This document shows positions 61,499 to 64,000 of a stretch of 64,000 nucleotides of DNA, one piece after another. A model generated the notes under the pieces. The model was not told where the DNA came from, did not search any database, and was given only the letters and a program-made list of their open reading frames with translations. The translations under genes and the position numbers were made by a program. Origin of the DNA: an uncultured bacterium (GTDB taxonomy: Bacteria; Hydrogenedentota; Hydrogenedentia; Hydrogenedentales; Hydrogenedentaceae); the NCBI GenBank assembly GCA_938014335.1, contig CALLRP010000003.1:1-64000 (forward strand), written 5' to 3'. The stretch's first letter is position 1. Every line of letters starts with the position of its first letter.

Positions 61499-63277
61499 AT
61501 GAAAATGTTCTTTTTATTGTTTTTTTTTACGGTGTTGTTTCTTGGAGTATCTGTTGAGGCAGAAGAAGTGCCCCGAGCAGAACATCCACGTCCGGATATG
61601 CAAAGAAAGAATTGGATTAATCTGAATGGGTCATGGGAATTTGTCGAGACGGATGATGATAATGCGAAGTTTTTAGAACCTGCTTCTCAATATCCTGAGC
61701 GTATTATTGTCCCGTTCTGTCGTGAGAGTGAATTGTCGGGATTGAACCGTAAACATTTTGTCCGAAATGTGTGGTATCGTCGCAATTTCATTGTCCCGAC
61801 AGATTGGAAAGAAAATCGTGTATTGTTACATATCGGTGCGTGTGATTGGAGGACCCAGGTATGGGTTAATGGAAGTCTTTGTGGCGAGCATTTCGGGGGG
61901 AGTGCCCCCATTACATGTGATATAACCCGTGTTTTGAAGGATGGGGAGAATACTGTTGTGATACATGCCTATGATGATGTTCGCACGGGTGTTCAGGCCG
62001 GGGGCAAACAATCTACGAAGCCAGAAAGTCATGGTTGTGTTTACACACGAACAACGGGTATCTGGCAGACAGTATGGTTAGAAAGTGTTGGAAAGACATA
62101 TATTCATCGGTTTCGGGTGTATTCCGATGTGGATAATCGGCAGGTGAAAGTGCAAGCGTTTTGTCGTGGCGATTTGGAGGCGGGCTTGAAATTTCAGGCA
62201 GAGGCTCTGTTCAATGGTGCGGTCGTGGGTTCTGCTTCGGTGTCTTTGAATGGGGATACAGCAAGTTTAGTTATTCCGTTGAGTGTGCTTCAACTCTGGG
62301 AACCGAGTCAACCTAACCTGTATGACCTTAAATTGTCCCTGAAACAAGGTGATACAGTTGTAGATGGTGTAATGTCTTATTTGGGTATGCGGAAGATAAC
62401 ATTGGAAGGGAGAAAGTTCCTCATAAACGGTAAGGCGATTTTCCATCGCACGGTGTTGGACCAGGGATTTTATCCGACAGGTATCTGGACGGCACCGAGC
62501 GATGATGAGTTGCGAGCGGATATTGAGCGCTCGATGAATGTTGGGTTTAACGGTGCACGCCTACATCAAAAGGTATTTGAACCACGGTTCCTATATTGGG
62601 CAGATAAATTGGGATATATCGTTTGGGGCGAATTTCCGGATTGGGGCTTTGACCATAATAATCCCGCAGGACAACTTCACTATATTAACGAATGGCGGGA
62701 GGTCGTAGAACGGGACTTCAATCATCCGTCGATTATCGGCTGGTGCCCGTTTAATGAGACACCGAAGGAAGCCGTTCCTTTACAACGGGTAGTCTTTGAA
62801 TTGACGCGTGTAATAGACCCAACACGACCTATTCTGGAATCCAGTGGGTGGACACATGGCTATCCCTACCCGATGGTGATAGATGCCCATGATTATGAGC
62901 AAGACCCTGTCAAGTTCAAAGAAAAATGGGATAAAGTAAAAGACAATCCTCCGAAACCTGATTCACCTTATGCGGATAGTCGGGCTGTACCGTTTTTTAT
63001 CAGTGAATACGGAGGTATTGGCTGGGATGTGGAAAGCGGTGGTTGGGGTTATGGCAATAACCCGAAAACATTGGAGGAATTTTATCAGCGATTGGAAGGG
63101 TTGACCAAAGCGATTTTGGATAACCCGTATATTTTTGGTTTTTGCTACACGCAGTTGACGAACATTGAGCAGGAACAAAACGGTATTTACACTTATGAGC
63201 GTAAACCTAAATTTGACCTTGAGCGCATTAAAGGCATTTTCTCGGCAGAATCAGCCTACGAAAAGGAAGAGAAATAG
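61499..63277 (+). CDS. Secreted GH2-family glycoside hydrolase
   Basis: This exported 592-residue protein has a signal peptide ending near SVEAEE. It has the GH2 architecture: an N-terminal sugar-binding jelly roll (residues 30-190, with VWYRRNFIVP), an Ig-like domain (about 200-305) and a catalytic barrel (about 310-585). The catalytic acid/base is Glu420 in CPFNETPKE and the nucleophile Glu503 in FISEYGG. It is probably a beta-galactosidase, glucuronidase or mannosidase relative; the exact glycoside is unknown. It has its own AAAGGG ribosome site, and a terminator separates it from the phage cassette. Confidence 0.9.
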   Translation: MKMFFLLFFFTVLFLGVSVEAEEVPRAEHPRPDMQRKNWINLNGSWEFVETDDDNAKFLEPASQYPERIIVPFCRESELSGLNRKHFVRNVWYRRNFIVPTDWKENRVLLHIGACDWRTQVWVNGSLCGEHFGGSAPITCDITRVLKDGENTVVIHAYDDVRTGVQAGGKQSTKPESHGCVYTRTTGIWQTVWLESVGKTYIHRFRVYSDVDNRQVKVQAFCRGDLEAGLKFQAEALFNGAVVGSASVSLNGDTASLVIPLSVLQLWEPSQPNLYDLKLSLKQGDTVVDGVMSYLGMRKITLEGRKFLINGKAIFHRTVLDQGFYPTGIWTAPSDDELRADIERSMNVGFNGARLHQKVFEPRFLYWADKLGYIVWGEFPDWGFDHNNPAGQLHYINEWREVVERDFNHPSIIGWCPFNETPKEAVPLQRVVFELTRVIDPTRPILESSGWTHGYPYPMVIDAHDYEQDPVKFKEKWDKVKDNPPKPDSPYADSRAVPFFISEYGGIGWDVESGGWGYGNNPKTLEEFYQRLEGLTKAILDNPYIFGFCYTQLTNIEQEQNGIYTYERKPKFDLERIKGIFSAESAYEKEEK

Positions 63278-63319
63278 AGCCATTCTTTTTGAGGTTTATA
63301 TTTATACTGGAGAAAGGGT

Positions 63320-63820
63320 ATGAGTGAAATAGCGATTATTAAATACGAATTCGTATGCTCATCTCATCAAGCACAGAAGGATATTATACAAATACCGTCG
63401 TTTGTAGAGCCTGAATTACAAGATTGGATTCGGAGAGGGTCTTTGAAAGGGGCTACTTTGAGGGGTGTAAACCTCGAAGGTGTTTGGTTAGAAGGGATAG
63501 ATTTTTCTAATGCTGACCTTACGGAGGCATGTCTCGAATTTGCAGTTTTAAGTTCATGCAATTTTCAAAATTGTAATTTAGAAAGAGCCCATTTAAAGCG
63601 AGCCAATTTAATCGGAGCCCATTTGGAATCTGCAAATCTGAGCGGTGCAGATCTGTATTATGCTCGGTTAACCTGTGCGAACTTGCAGAGGGCCGATTTA
63701 AGCGGTGCCAATTTAGAACGGACTATTCTACGGTGTGCAGATTTGACAGGTGTACGGTTGACGAATGCTCGGGGAAATCCTGTTATTGACCGAACAAAGA
63801 TGGAGGGGATTGTCTCATGA
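63320..63820 (+). CDS. Pentapeptide-repeat protein
   Basis: This 166-residue protein is a run of A(D/N)LXX-type pentapeptides from about residue 45 to 150 (for example ANLSGADLYYARLTCANLQR). Such repeats fold into a right-handed quadrilateral helix. Some members mimic DNA and bind gyrase, but most have no known role. It overlaps the start of the next gene by four bases (ATGA), indicating coupled translation. Confidence 0.88.
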   Translation: MSEIAIIKYEFVCSSHQAQKDIIQIPSFVEPELQDWIRRGSLKGATLRGVNLEGVWLEGIDFSNADLTEACLEFAVLSSCNFQNCNLERAHLKRANLIGAHLESANLSGADLYYARLTCANLQRADLSGANLERTILRCADLTGVRLTNARGNPVIDRTKMEGIVS

Positions 63821-64000
63821 TGGTTTATCATTTTTGTACAGTGGTTAATGAAGCCAATGCGTATCTGTTGATAGATGAGGAGAGGGGTGAAGGCTTACTG
63901 ATAGATGTGCCCACATGGACGGGAAGGATGAAAAAAGTTCTGGATGAGCATAACGCTAAACTTGTGGGTGTTTTTATTACGCATGAACATTACGACCATA
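63817..64000 (+). CDS. Metallo-beta-lactamase-fold hydrolase, 3' end outside the window
   Basis: The first 61 residues are visible. The opening strands (NEANAYLLIDEE, then GEGLLIDVPTWTG) and the metal motif H-x-H-x-D-H (ITHEHYDH) at the end of the window identify the metallo-beta-lactamase superfamily, with glyoxalase-II-like proteins as the closest pattern. Its start overlaps the stop of the pentapeptide-repeat gene. Confidence 0.85.
   Translation, partial: MMVYHFCTVVNEANAYLLIDEERGEGLLIDVPTWTGRMKKVLDEHNAKLVGVFITHEHYDH

Overview
The window is AT-rich, densely coded bacterial DNA. It probably comes from an uncultured Gram-negative polymer degrader; the mix of secreted carbohydrate-active enzymes, a 3-keto-disaccharide hydrolase (DUF1080) protein, a DUF5009 membrane acyltransferase, lipoproteins, a CFI-box C-terminal anchor and a bactofilin resembles PVC or Hydrogenedentota-type genomes. 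That placement is an inference from gene content only. I saw no tRNA, rRNA, CRISPR array, insertion sequence or integrase.

Layout. 0-6.3 kb: the end of a CDP-alcohol phosphatidyltransferase, then a complete peptide ABC importer (oppABCDF order) on the minus strand. 6.4-11.7 kb: a degenerate ATP-grasp protein, a DUF5009 membrane protein, a large secreted glycosidase-like protein and a short-chain dehydrogenase. 11.8-14.8 kb: a zinc-uptake operon (ribbon-helix-helix/zinc-ribbon regulator, znuA, znuC, znuB). 14.8-20.8 kb: cobalamin-dependent methionine synthase, a PL22-like propeller protein and an M42 peptidase. 21.1-24.7 kb: an M23 peptidase with a bactofilin (a cell-shape pair), a Fis-type regulator and a MATE exporter. 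24.8-26.8 kb: a DUF1080 protein and a lipoprotein. 26.8-36.2 kb: housekeeping genes rpsU, gap, pgk, rpsO, pnp, an M16 peptidase and rluD, with a fluoride riboswitch in front of a cation/proton antiporter. 36.2-45.7 kb: a 1268-residue surface protein and an operon of four secreted or Tat-exported catabolic proteins. 45.7-50.5 kb: a surface-polysaccharide set (Wzz-like, flippase, transglutaminase-like) facing a PilZ protein. 50.5-53.8 kb: a two-part hydrolase and an acyl-CoA dehydrogenase. 53.9-55.4 kb: three Hsp20 genes behind a textbook sigma-54 promoter. 56.0-61.4 kb: a compact phage head and lysis cassette. 61.5-64 kb: a GH2 enzyme, a pentapeptide-repeat protein and the start of a metallo-beta-lactamase-fold protein.

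The most notable items are: (1) a phage-derived cassette (portal, prohead protease-like, holin-like, LigD-phosphoesterase-like, cement, capsid, M15 endolysin-like, second holin-like) with no terminase, tail, integrase or repressor visible; (2) a family of at least seven intergenic arrays built on a strict 9-bp unit close to GTCGGACAA, three of which supply stop codons or sit directly on gene ends; (3) the fluoride riboswitch; (4) the sigma-54 promoter driving the small heat-shock genes; (5) a candidate S15 autoregulatory leader and a candidate metal-regulator operator. Function calls rest on motif reading by eye, not on database searches.
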